DNA from: Anthoceros angustus | Lineage: Eukaryota > Streptophyta > Anthocerotopsida > Anthocerotales > Anthocerotaceae | Length of the DNA: 64,000 nt | Direction: 5' to 3' | NCBI GenBank assembly: GCA_010909165.1 | Contig: MU008155.1 | Coordinates: 992,001 to 1,056,000 of the forward strand | Shown here: piece after piece, positions 11,700 through 23,310 of the stretch | How the letters are laid out: every line of letters starts with the position of its first letter | How positions within the stretch are numbered: position 1 is the first letter of the stretch | Translations under genes and position numbers: made by a program | Notes under the pieces: model-generated | Databases searched by the model: none | Told to the model about the DNA's origin: nothing | What the model saw: the letters and a program-made list of their open reading frames with translations, nothing else

Positions 11700-13170
11700 G
11701 GATGAGGGAAGAGGACCCTCGTGAACCGGAGGAAGGGTTTGGTGAGAGTTCAGCACCCGTGGAGCGAGAATGGGTACAAGCGGACGAGATTAAGGATGTG
11801 GAGGTATTGCCTGGGAAGGTGCTGAAGTTTGCACGACAGCTGGAACCAGCGTTGGAAGAAGGAATGAAACAGCTCCTTGCTGAGTTCATCGACGTGTTTG
11901 CTTTCGAGGTGACAGATATGAAGGGGATTCCCAAGAAGTGGGGGGAGCATAGGATCGATTTGGAGCCAGGAGCGACTCGAATTCCCAATACAAGAACCCA
12001 AAGTACTCATCAAGGTGAAGGAGCTTGAATTGTACTTGAAGGCGACGCCATCTATCCAATCCAACACGAGTGGTGGCTGATTGTGGTTCAAGAAGCACCG
12101 AAAGATTCGAGTAAAGACCGGAGGAAGCTCAACAAAGCAACCAAGAAGGACCATTTCCCGCCATTCATCGACAACATCCTCGGATTTGGTGGTCGGAAGA
12201 TGTGTACTGCTCTGACGGTACTGGGTACAATCACCGCACTTGAGGGAGAGTGACCGGCCTCTAACAGCCTTCACAACGGATTGGGGACCTTCACAAGAGA
12301 GTGCTCGACGGAGCGCCGGTTCCTTCATGCGAGCATGGTTGAGATCTTCAAGGAGTATCTCCACAAGTTCATGGAGGTATTCCTAGATGATTTTTGTGTG
12401 TTTGGGAGTGTGGAGGAGCACCGGATCACTTGGCGTTGCTTGGCAGGTGTCGTGAAACTCAACTTTGCCTACATCCGAGAAATGCTACTTTGGCATGCGG
12501 GAGGGATTTTGTTGGGGCATGAATTTCAAAGACGAGGCATCAAGTTGATCCGCATAAGGTGAAGATGATTGTTGCCCGAAGCCCAACAACTCTCAAGGAA
12601 CTCCGGGGTTCCTTGGCATGGTGGGCTACTACGCTTTGTGCCTAACTTTGCTAGGAGGCTGCTCACTGACCAGCTTGTTGAGGAAGGACCAAGAGTGGAC
12701 CGGACAAATGAGAGGGAGGTGATTTCAAGATTTGAGGACCACGCAGCAAACAACCCTCAAGGGACCGGATTGGCAAGAAGTTCCATGTTTACGTGATGTT
12801 TCCGCCGCCATTGGTATGTCTTGAGCCACGGGATGACAAGAAGAGGGACTACCCGATCTACTACGACGGCAACTCACCGATGCGGAGCGCAAGTACACAA
12901 CAACTGAAAGGGAAGCCCTTGGCATGGTGTATTCAAGAAGAAAGTTTCGCCATTATCTCCTCTCCTATGAGTTTGTGTTCCATGTTGACCATTTTGCTCT
13001 CAAGCATCTTGTCAACAAGGACTATCCTCGTGATAGCTGCTGGATCTCACTGTAAGAGTTCACCTTCACGGTGGAGACACGTGAGGGAGGAAGCATGTGA
13101 ATGCCGACTACTTGTCTCGCTGAAGACGGAGAAGGTGGAGCATGATCAAGAAGATCATTTTCCTGGATGA
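11700..13170 (+). pseudogene. gypsy reverse transcriptase and RNase H, degenerate
   Basis: The RT entry block GIPKKWGEHRIDLEPGA lies at about 11922-11975. It is followed by KATKKDHFP, then FIDNIL (about 12135-12180), a TTDWGTF-type block (about 12270-12290) and the catalytic FLDDFCVF at 12380-12403, in which two adjacent Asp residues are kept. A GYYALC/FARRL-type connection region follows at 12620-12660. RNase H is recognised from PIYYDG (about 12855), TTTEREALGMV in shifted frames (about 12895-12930), VFHVDHFALKHLVNK in shifted frames (12975-13020) and VNADYLSR at 13097-13120. Every block is in a different local frame. Order and spacing are normal for Ty3/gypsy pol. Confidence 0.8.
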
Positions 13171-13189
13171 AGCTTTTGGAGGAGGATGA

Positions 13190-14110
13190 GTGCTAGGCCC
13201 AATGCCAAGTTGACTGGAAACGGAGGTACAAAGCCAAATGAGAAGGAGGGAGAAGTTTAGCCACCCCTATGAGGAGGTCTTTCGCTTTTAGCAACGGGTC
13301 GATCAATGACTGGCTACAACAAAGAAGAGGTTGTTCCTATACTTCCGCTGTTAAGCGGGGACAAGCTGCATGGTAGGGCCGATGGAGTTGAGAGGTTGTG
13401 GGTCAAGGATGGTCAAAAGGACCGGGTTCTCGCCTTGCATGAGGAGGAGGCCGGAGGTCACTACGCCAACGTGACTGTAAGAAGATCTGGAGGCGTGGTA
13501 TTGGTGGCCAACCTTGCATAGATGCTAGGGAGTTCATGCTGCCAGGATGCATGTCAAAGGGTTGAAGCCAACCAGACCACACAAGGGCCATTGGTCCCTA
13601 TCCTAGCCTTGGCGCCTTTGAGAAGTGGGGATTGACTCCGATTCAACCCAAGACCAAGGGGAGCCAACCAATATATTCGTAGCAACGGACCATCAGACCG
13701 CATGGTGGAAGCTCAAGCCTTGCCCGTGGACACAAATGTGGTGGCTGTTCTTGTTTGAGCATCATCACAAGGTACGGTGCCTGGAGTTGGTTAGCACAGG
13801 GTACCCATTTCATCAACGAGGTGATCTCACACATGGTGAAGTATTTCAACATCAGCCACGGAAGACCACCCCTACAACCCCAAGGCGAATGGACTCACGG
13901 AGAAAGCTAATGGGTTGCTTTGCAGATCCTCAACAAGTTAACCATCACTTACACTACGATTGGGGACCGAAGCTTCACTCACTGCCAGGGCGACAGGATG
14001 GAGAAGGTGACCACACAACAGACCCTACTACCTCACCTATGGGCATTCACCACCATGCCCATTGAGTTTGAAGTGCCAACGCTTGAGAGTCCAAGAGCAT
14101 AAGAGGATGA
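13190..14110 (+). pseudogene. gypsy integrase, degenerate
   Basis: After the RNase H end, fragments of the zinc-binding region appear (VLALHEEEAGGHYANVT, about 13430-13475). The DDE core follows: FEKWGLTPIQP (about 13617-13650) at the first Asp region, GTHFINEVISHMVKYFN (about 13800-13850) at the second Asp region with the preceding DR lost, and NGLTEKANG (about 13888-13915) carrying the catalytic Glu. Motifs are spread over three frames. There is no sign of a chromodomain before the purine tract. Its position after RT/RH identifies the element as Ty3/gypsy rather than copia. Confidence 0.75.
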
Positions 14111-14420
14111 CGGTGGAGGAGAGCCATTGGAGAGGCTCATAGGCTTTGTTCAGACATGGAGAGTAGGAACAAGCCTTGGCATCTGTAACGCCCAAGAGAA
14201 GAGGAAGGAATGGCATGACCAAGTCGCAAAAACAAGAGTACGTTGTTCCGGGACTTGGCTGATGACAACAGTACATGCACTTCGAAGTCGCATCTTAGAT
14301 GGATGGGTCCTGGTGCAGTAAGTGTTCGACAATGGATCCATAAACAACTTGATGGACTCGCTACAACTGGTCAATGGTTGGCGAAGAAGTATTAATAAGT
14401 TGGCGGGACGCCAACAAATG

Positions 14421-14432
14421 AGAAGGGGAGTA
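14421..14432 (+). promoter_or_regulatory. Polypurine tract of the gypsy element
   Basis: AGAAGGGGAGTA directly precedes the TGTGG start of the right LTR. This is the expected place and composition for the plus-strand primer. Confidence 0.75.
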
Positions 14433-15504
14433 TGTGGTGACCACATGGGTACTCGCCCTCTAAAGGAGTGTTTTTTGTTTTGTGTTAAGTTGTGAGAATC
14501 GTGTGGAGTTGGAATGTGAAGTAGGAAATAAGAAAAGTCTACTAGAGCCTAGTAGGAGGAAGAGAGTCTAGTCCCGATCCCGGATGTAACCTTGAGGGTT
14601 GGCTGCTCGGCCGGTTAACGCGCTGTTAGGCTGCTACAGACTCGCTATGATGACAACCGACTGGAGCCTGCTATGGTAGCAACCAAGTCGGAGTTATTTT
14701 CCGATAAATTTGGAAAACCTAATTGAGCGAAATCATTGGAAATACCCAACGGAAGTAACGGGGGTCCTATTAAGTCCAATGGAAGACGGAATGGAAAGAA
14801 CCGCACGAACGAGCGTGCCGAGATCGGGCGCGGAGGGCGGGTCAGAGTCACGGTGCGCAGCGCACGCCAGGCCGAGCGGCGTCCGGAGGATGCGGTGAGC
14901 GGAGCCGGCGAGGCGAGCGGCCCAAGGCGGGTGGAAGGAGCGGAGGAGCCAAGCGGAACGGTGGAGGAGCGCGGGCGGCGCAATGCGGGAGAGGCGTGCT
15001 GCAAGGCCCAGCGTGGGAGAATGGCCCGGAGAAGGCGGGGGCAGGGTGGGTGGAAGGAAGGAGAGGCGTGGGTGGCCAGGGCGGCGTGGAAGCAGGAGGA
15101 GAAGAGGGTGAGGCGTGGCGGTGGGTGACTGGGCGCGCACCGAGAGCGTCAGGAAGGAGCAGGTGGAGGAGGCGGGGAGGAGCATGGCGGCCGAGAAGAG
15201 GGAGACGGGTGCAATTTCCACGAGGTCGCGTGGAGAGGCGCCGGGCGCACTGGGTAGCCAATCGAGATACACTGCCTCACAACGGAGAAGGCGGATCGTG
15301 AGCGGGAGGAGAGAAAGGATCGTGCGGGCCACCGTGGGGTTTTGAGCCGAGTCGAAGTAAAAGGGGCTGAAGTGGTGGAGGAACGACTGTGGACAAGTGG
15401 CAGCGTGACACTTTGCTAAACTCTGGGCTCATAGGGACAGGAGCATGGCCTAAGAAGAACACTCCGGTGGCCATTGAGGCCATTACACTGCCCAATGGCC
15501 CAAC

Positions 15505-16140
15505 ATGGGGCAATGGAGAGTGAAGGCGGTCTTGGTGGCTAAGCATCACTTGTCCTTCATGGACAAAAAGTGGTGCTACAAGAGCGTACTGGTTGGAATG
15601 TGGACACATGAGGGAGAAGGCCACAGGGAAGGCAACACGAACCAACCCCGCCTGAATATTCTTGTTCCAGGCCGTCATGAGAGGCCAAGAGGAATGTGGT
15701 GGAATAATCATTGATCCTTTAAACCATCTCCCCAAAAGTCGCAGGCACAAGCCGCCATTGCTCCCACATTGTCTAGGGTGGAGAATGGTCACCAACAAGT
15801 TAGACCGAGCGGCCGGATTAGCCAGTGGATCCTGCTCTCATCACTAAGAAGCTAGAGCACATTGACCATTTTGTCTTTCTCTATGAGGTGGTGAGAGGGT
15901 CCAAGATAGATTGGGCCAGGATGTTCTATGACACAAGATGTGGAGAGGGACCACTTGACCATCACACCACCCCTCACTCTATCTCCCTTCTTAATCCACA
16001 TTTTGACCATGCCAAGTTGCCGGAGGGATAGAGATGGTCTCACCTTCCATGCCCGGAGGCCGGTGTTTGAAAGAAGGAAGCCCAAAGAGGAGTCGAGGAA
16101 GAGGCCATCTCCGGGCACCGGGAGTGAAGAGAAGTCCAAG
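15505..16140 (+). pseudogene. ORF1-like domain remnant inside the 3' LTR
   Basis: A + strand frame at 15825-16031 reads HIDHFVFLYEVVRGSKIDWA and then MFYDTRCG and ISLLNPHFDHAKL. This looks like the helical domain of plant retrotransposon ORF1 proteins (Athila ORF1 or 'putative plant transposon protein' type), but I can only judge by pattern. An upstream piece at 15505-15714 contains FMDKKWCYKSVLVGMW. Stops and shifts prevent a full product. Its location within the terminal repeat, not between the repeats, is the odd point. Confidence 0.4.
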
Positions 16141-17340
16141 TGTCCATGAAGAGGAATGTGGCGCTTGCTAAGGCATCACCATACAAGCAACTGGAGTTGC
16201 AAGACCCCAACAGTACCAAGAGAGGTGAGCAACAGGGGACTCCAACCACTCCTAGAGCCACAAGAGCACGACTGGAACTCACCCGGACAAGGTGGATAAA
16301 GGAAAGGCCGAGCAAGACTGGCTCACAGAGGGCTGGGAAGCCACAGTCAACAGGAGGAATCGCCCAACCTTGGGCACGGCCGAGCCGACCCGAGAAAGTC
16401 ACTACTGCTCAAGGGGTGACCTCAAGTATACCCCAAGTGGTGGGGAGAGCCGGGCCACAGATAGGAAGGAGGGAACCCATCCCAAGAAGGTTTGGGGCCT
16501 AACATCACCCTACAAGAGGGTCTCAGGCTATGGCACTAGGTGAGATGGAGGACCATAGCTCGTCCTCTTTGTTAGGTTTACAGCGCAGAGGGGAACAACA
16601 GGGAGCAAGGAGCTCCGGAATGAAGGAGAAGGAGGTCTTGAGGGACGCCTAGGTAGCATGGAAGGAATTAAGAAGGTCCGAAGAGAGTTGCAAGACCAAG
16701 GATCGAAACCCTCATGGTTCATGACGACAAAGCACCATAGGGGAGCCGCACGTCATCTCGATGCGCAAGTTCAGCCGAAACTGGATGCCCGGGCGCTACA
16801 AGAAGGAGAGGGACGAGGCAAGGAAAGGTTGGAAAGAGGCCAAGAGGGCTGTGGATTGCAAGGAGAGCCACCGTGGAAGATGCGGAGCCTCCATGGAAGA
16901 ATCGGCCGAGTTAGCAATGAGGAGGTTGCAAGCAACACCGCCGCTAAGCACAACCTGCACTCAAGGGAGCAACAGCTCCAAGACCAGCTACAACAAGGAA
17001 GAAGGGGCAACAAGACTGTGAGGAGGACAACAGCTGTGGGGAGCGGTAAGCACCGCCTAAGAAGTCTAACTTCCCAATGGTGCATTAGATTGAGGGATGC
17101 TTATCAAGATAACCATGTGCCCGGATTCTCCTCGGAGAGAAGATTGTCTCGAAAGTTTATGTTGTTGTGGGCACAGGGGGACATGGAGGTACTTGATCCA
17201 TGCCTTGACGGCACCGGATCCTACCTATGGGTTGGATTCTTAAGGAGGAAACTCTCACCGACCCATCCGATTCAAGAGCTCACCGAGGAGGAGTACTGAC
17301 ATGCGAGCACAAGAGAGAGGTCCAGCTCGAGAGGAGGTAG

Positions 17341-19656
17341 AGATTTTATGGGAGAGATTGCCCAACCAGCCAAGAGGGAGGAGAGCAAGAGGAGAACATG
17401 GGGCTAGGCGGCCTAGGAGGCCCGGGAGGTAATAGGGGTAAGTGGCCAGAAATAGCTAAAGGCCCATGTGTTATAGGCGTAAATCTTATCCTCTCATAGT
17501 GGATGAATTGATAGATAGGCCTCTAGGATTGGTAGGCTAAGACCATTGGTATTTTTGGCACCAAGCCGCGGTGATCTTGGGTATAAGGCAGCCCTCTTGA
17601 TGAAATGTAAGCAATGTTGGCCTAAGTCTCGGTGTTTGGGGCTGAGCACGGGGTTTGGGAGGTTCCAGATCCAGTCTTTGTAAGCCTACCCTCCTCTGCC
17701 AGAAGTGAGAAGACTACCAAGTTGCCCGGATCTGGCGGATCCGCAAGAGTGGTGGAAAGCAAGGGAGGGAGCCTTGGTCTCCTTGGAGGGAGTCCTCAAG
17801 GTCAAGAGGAAGGGGTGAAGCGGGAGGTCCCTCCTTTACTCATTCTCTGCTTTGTCTAGTACTCACCTTGTGTTTAAGTTTTTGAGTGTCAAGGTCGGGA
17901 GAAGAAGACAAGGCGGGAGCCTGTGTGTGGAGAAGAAGAGGCAAGTGAGTTGCACTGGGCTTGTGTGTTTGGAAAATGAGAGGAAAAGTGAGCTGAGAGA
18001 AGTGGAGAATCTTTGGACATGGAGAGTTGCTGATTGGCTGTTTGAGAGGGGTAAGAAGGGTGGAGAAGTCTGTAAGTGATGTTTGTGTTGCTGAAGAGAG
18101 AGCTGTGAGTGGAGGTTGAAGATCCGTGAGTGGATGAGATGGAATGATTGGGAGGTGAACAAGTATTTTGAGAGTTGGTGAAGTCTGTAAGGTCTGGATG
18201 AGAACCTTGTAAGGCTGGAGGAGTGTGAGCTGGAAGTGGATTGAATGGGTGAGGTGAGAACAAGGAGAGTTGAAGAGAGCTGGGGAAACTTGGAGGTGTG
18301 GGAGGGCTGAGGCACCTCAAGGTGAGAGTGGAAGGTCTGGAGCTGGAAGGTGAGCTGAAAGGGAGGACGAGGCAAGGAAGTCAAGAAATCTGCAAGAGTG
18401 AGAGGAGGGAGAGTTATGAGAGCGGTAATCCGATTGGTGGATCTAACTTTGTGGATGAGTAAGAGAGAGAGAGAGAGAGGAGTCCACTGAGGAGGTAGAG
18501 ATTTTATGGGAGAGATTGCCCAACCAGCCAAGAGGGAGGAGAGCAAGAGGAGAACATGGGGCTAGGCGGCCTAGAGGCCTGAGAGGTAATAGGGGTAAGT
18601 GGCCCGAAATAGCTAAAGGCCCATGTGTTATAGATCGAAATCTTATCCTCTCATAGTGGATGAATTGATAGATAGGCCTCTAGGATTGGTAGGCTAAGAC
18701 CGATTGGTATTTTTGGCAAGCCAAGTCGCTTTTGTAATGATCTTGGTATAAGAGGCACCTCTTGATGAAATGTAAGCAATGTTGGCCTAAGTCCTTGGTG
18801 TTTGGGGCTGAGCACGGGGTTTGGGAGGGTTCCATCCAAAGGTCAAGCTAGCACTGCTCTCCGCCACAATGAAGCAGAAGACTACTGTTGCCAGATCCGT
18901 GTGGCCGATCCGCAAGAGTGGTGGAAAGGGAAGGGAGCCTTGAGGTCTCCTTGGAGGGAGTCCTCAAGGTCAAGAGGAAGGGGGCCTGAAGCCGGGAGGC
19001 CGTCCTCCTTTACTCATTCTCTGAGCTTGTCTAGTACTCACCTTGTGTTTAAGTTTTCAGAGTGTGGAGAGGTGTGGAGGGAAGTCAAGTGAGGAGGCGC
19101 TTGTGTTTGGAAAATGAAGTGAAGTGAGAGAAGTGAGAATGCCGGACATGGAGAGTTGCCGATTGACTGCTTGAGAGGAGTAAGAAGGACTGAGAAGTCT
19201 GTAAGTGATGTTTGTGTCAAGAAGGAAGAGTGAGTGGGGATTGAGTGATGAGATGGGCTAATGTGGAGGTAGATGAACAAGCATTTTGAGAGTTGGTGAA
19301 GGCTGTACTGGATGAGAACCTTGTGTAAGGACTGGAGGAGCCGTGAGTGGGAAGTGGATTGAATGAGGTGAGAACAAGGAGAGTTGAAGAGAGCGCTGGG
19401 GAACTTGGAGAGTGGGAGGGACTGAGAGGCACCAAGGGACCGTGAGAGCTGGAAGGTCTCGAGTGAGCCGAAGGTGAGCCGAAAGGACGAGGGCAAGGAA
19501 GTCTCAAGAAGTGCAAGAGTGAGGAGAGGGGGGGGAGGGGAGCAGAATCTCGATTGGTGGATCTAACTTTGTGGATGAGTAAGAGAGAGAGAGAGAGAGA
19601 GAGGTCAGCCTTTATCCACTTGGATCCCGACCGGGACCCACCCTATTAATAGCCGA
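17341..19656 (+). repeat. 1,158-bp tandem duplication within the 3' LTR
   Basis: Landmarks such as AGATTTTATGGGAGAGATTG occur at 17341 and again at 18499, a period of 1,158 bp. The whole block (CCCAACCAGCCAAGAGGGAG, GGTTTGGGAGG, the GAGAGTTGAAGAGAGC segment) is present twice, whereas the 5' LTR has one copy (about 7180-8310). GA-rich tracts lie at both block ends (near 17320, 18465 and 19590), pointing to unequal exchange at GA repeats. Confidence 0.85.
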
Positions 19657-19933
19657 CGATCCCAAGGTGGACCCCCTGCTAGAAATAGAGCGGTTGCTAA
19701 GTTAGCAACCGGTCTCCGTTCGGTGGCATCGGTCGGTGTGGCTAAGATAGCCAGTCCGAGTGTTGTTAGGTAGTGTCATGGCTAGATGTTTGGTGTGTGT
19801 GTTTGGTTGGATTGGCTATGTTTGGTTGTCTTGACACGAAATCACTCCCTTGGGTACGAATCTCAAGTCTACAACGATAAAGAGGGTAAATGTGGCCTCT
19901 TTGTGACCACTTGGTTTAGAAAATCACTCCACA

Positions 19934-22689
19934 ATCTTCACAGAGATCGGTGGCATGATGATTGCGGTCGGTGGAGATGATCCGGACGACGTCCTTTACG
20001 GTGGGTAAGGTTGGATGTAGACCATGAAGCCATTTGGACGTAGCGCAAGTCCAGGTGGCGAAAACCCTAATGCATTGGAGGTAGGTATTGGAAGAGTGGG
20101 TGCCAACCAACCCTCCGGGAGTAGAAAAGGTCGGCCAGGCACCCTTTGAAGAAACATGTGCAACCAATCAAGCTTTTGGAGACCACAATCATGGGTTATG
20201 ATTTCGAGTTGACGAGGAACAAGACTTTGAGCAAAGACACAATGGACATCTTTGAGGAGGAAGGTCTTGAGTTGAGCGAGCCAAGTGAGGCAGCTTTGCT
20301 TCCTCCCTGATGGTGAAGCAAGTGGTGACGACGAATTGATTCGAAGACTTGGACAACGTTGAATCTTGATGCATCCGTTGATTATTTGGTAGACTTCTTT
20401 GGAAGGTGTGGACTCGGTGAGGAGCGGATCTTAACCCACCAAGGATTAATTTCGAGGTTGGCCCGGAGAGTCTTGAGGTCGAGGCGGTGAATACATAGTC
20501 GTGACATAGATGTTTAGGGTATATGTGGATGTGTGATCCCGTGTTCATGTTTTGACATAGAGTTTTGATCTTGATGCATTGTGCCTTTTTTTGGATGTCG
20601 GTGCTAAAGCTCTTAGTCGTTCTAATTGTGGTGAGCATTCCTTGTTTACGGCCAGCCAGCGTATTTGGGTTTTGTGATAGGGTGCGCTCGGGCTTGACGG
20701 TTGAGGTGCGGGCCGGGCTTTTCAGCTATTAGGGGGAGTTGGGGACGGGGGGCGTAAACATACGCCTGTGCCATATTTTGGCCCTTTGCCAAGTACTCGG
20801 ATTTACTCTCCAACAAGCGCAACCAATTCTCCTGTGTTTGCCTTCCAGTTTGGCGGCACAGTGGAGGAAGAATCCATTCGGTGTGTCGTCAATTTTCCGG
20901 TTCGATCTGTTTGCATCTCAGGTGGTGGCGCACAGCGCCTCCACAGGCAGGTGTTAAGAGTGTTGCAAAGCGGTGGATATGAGGACGGGCGTGGCGGCTG
21001 ATCCCACCACGGGTCACAGTGCGGACATTGCGAGAGAAGAGGGAGAGCCACTTTGAGGGAGGCGTGGGGTCCCTCCGAGGCATCATCGCCCGGTTGGCCA
21101 ACCCTTATTGAGTGGCATCCGTTTGCCACTCCCAAAGCCTGCGTGGTTCCACAGGGGGAGGTGGGGATAAGGGTTTCTTTGAGGGAGCCAGGAGGTGAGG
21201 ACTATAAGGAGGAGGAGGGTGTGAGGCCCGTGACATGCCATGATCTCACGATGGCTGGGAAGGAGGTGGCGGTGAGATGGAGGTTCGAGACCATATCGGC
21301 CAGCTGAGCAGTGAGGAGTTGAAGGAGGAGCTAGGCGGAAGAGGCGGTGTGGGCAGCAAGAAGGCGTCGGAGGAGTGGCGCTTGTAGTGGCGGCGTGAGC
21401 AGGCTTGGCATTGCGGTATGGGGTTCGGATGTGGCCAGCCTCTGAGTGAAGGCTTTGGTAGTAAGGTGTTTCAATTCATGCATCATCGGTTCTTTGCGGT
21501 GATTGATGGTTTTGATGTTTGTTGATGTTGATATTCTTCTTTGCATCTGTGTGATGATTCTGATATTCTTCGCATCTTGCGGTTGATATTCTTGGTCTTG
21601 GTCATTCTTCTTGCATGGGTAGTAAGGTCTTCTTTGTGAGCCAATGTACTGCTCTTCATGTATGTAGGTGCCAACATATAGGCGGGAGGTTCTTTGCGTG
21701 GAGGAAGCAAGCGGTGATGAGGTCCCTCCTTTTTGGGAGCCAAGCCACAGCTGGGATAGGCGGCTTGTTTTGGTGTGGGTGGAGTGCTAGAGCACCGTGT
21801 AGACTTGAAACTTGATCATAGATGGTGGGCGCGTAAATTGTGGCTTTATGCGGACAATGTGGTGCAAAGGTCACGGATGTCCGGTGCCTTGGCGACAAAA
21901 GAAAAGCTCTTGGCGCTTAGGCTGCAGATCCAACCTAGGTCCGACACCTAGTCTATTAAACATGAGTATGGGTCACTTGACTAAATTCGAAAAGTGACGG
22001 TTGTCTATCGGTTATATGGTGCCATGGCACTTTTCTTTTAATATATGTGAGCATTTTTGTATAGTTTGGAGCGGACATATAGTTGGGCATATGGCCCATG
22101 TGGGATATTGGTGTCTTATACCTCTAGTCTCCCACTATAGTACCAAATTAGATGTGTGCATGCATGTTTGTGTGTCGGGTAGTTGACATGAAGACACAGG
22201 TCCTTCTTGTTTTTTATGGTGCCACAACCTTGCGATCGGTAAGGGCAAGATGTCGGGCATACTTGGACCAATGTGTACAAAAAACCGTGTTAGCATATTG
22301 AGGTGGCATTGCAGTTTTCAACTTAGCACATTGGTCCTGAAATTGTCATAAATGTCCAGTTCAAAGCGACAAAGCGGTTTTTGCGAAATGCCCTTAAAAA
22401 GCCTTAAAAGCGGGGTATTTTCCAACTTGATCCAACCATGGACCTTTCTTAACGGGGTTAAAAGACATCAAAAGGTAGAAAAGATGCTTTTGACAACTAC
22501 GGAAATGGAAATAGTCGGGTTTTGCCCTTGGTTTTGGAAAAGCACCAAATCCAGAGATTGGTTGCCAATTTGTAGGTCGAATGTGACCAAATGGACATCT
22601 GTCTCTAAAAAGAGGAGTGTGTCTCTACTTCTTAAGAGACCTTGTTATTTCCTTGTAGCTTTTATGTATATAAGGAAAAACTTAATGTC
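19934..22689. other. Unassigned region between gypsy element and minisatellite
   Basis: No gene or mobile element is recognised. Open frames are short and without motifs. 21480-21620 is T-rich with repeated GATATTCTT words, resembling intron or low-complexity DNA. Confidence 0.5.
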
Positions 22690-23310
22690 ATATGTTGAGA
22701 TGAGATGAACCCAATGTTCAACCCAGCACCCGAGGAGAAGCCCATCCTAAACCCTTAAAGCACACCGTACCATGGAAAACTATGCATGTTGAGCTGAGAT
22801 GAACCCAATCTACAACACGACATCCAAGGAAAGGAAAAGACTCCTAGAGCATATTGTACCATACATGTTGAGATGAGATGAACCCAATCTACAACACGAC
22901 ATTGAGGCAGAAGGCCCATAAAGCATATCGTACCATGCATGTTGAGGTGAGATGAACCAATCTACAACAAGACATCGAAGGAGAGAGCCTAAAACATATC
23001 GTGCCACAACTTTCATTGAAGCAAGATGACCCCTAAAACATATCGTGCCACAACTTTCATTGAAGCAAGATGACCCTTAAAACATATCGTACCATAGTTT
23101 TCATTGAAACATATGACCCTAAAATATATTGTACCATAGTTTTCATTAAAGAGATGATTCTAAAGCATATGGTACCATGCATGTTGAGGTGAGATGAACC
23201 CAATCTACAATAAGACATTGAAGAAGAAGATCCCTAAAACATATTCTACCATAGAAAACTGAGCATGTTGAGGTGAAATGAACCCAATCTACAACACTAT
23301 AAGGAAGGAG
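22690..23310. repeat. Degenerate tandem minisatellite
   Basis: Blocks built from CATGTTGAGRTGAGATGAAC, CCAATCTACAAC and CATATYGTACCAT recur at irregular spacing of roughly 65-80 bp, for example from 22786, 22864, 22938, 23181 and 23264. In the middle (22990-23150) a shorter 45-50-bp subunit, ACAACTTTCATTGAAGCA plus AAAACATATCGT, repeats three to four times. The array is decayed and has no coding potential that I can support. Confidence 0.7.

Larger units (their letters stand above)
4166..19933 (+). mobile_element. Large Ty3/gypsy LTR retrotransposon, degenerate
   Basis: Two long direct repeats (4166-8655 and 14433-19933) flank a 5.8-kb core. The core has a tRNA-Asp-like primer site right after the left repeat and a purine tract right before the right one. 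Within it, gag, retropepsin, reverse transcriptase, RNase H and integrase motifs occur in that order on the + strand. Integrase after RNase H is the Ty3/gypsy arrangement, and the primer site type is typical of Athila-like and related plant lineages. The repeats start near TGTGGTGACC and end in CA. All protein domains are broken by frameshifts and stops, so the element is not autonomous as written. I could not find a clean target-site duplication: the bases left of 4166 (AGGAT) and right of 19933 (ATCTT) do not match. Confidence 0.88.
14433..19933 (+). repeat. 3' long terminal repeat of the gypsy element (about 5.5 kb)
   Basis: This is the right copy of the terminal repeat, ending ACTCCACA at 19933. 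It is about 1 kb longer than the left copy because the block starting AGATTTTATGGGAGAG at 17341 recurs at 18499. It also contains the better-preserved ORF1-like stretch (15505-16140) and a Lys/Glu/Arg-rich coding-like stretch (16620-17100, e.g. KKERDEARKGWKEAKRA). Confidence 0.85.

Noticed and set aside
4161-19950. GATCGGT on both sides of the gypsy element as a target-site duplication
   Set aside because: On the right the word is about 10 bases away from the LTR end, so it does not flank the element directly.
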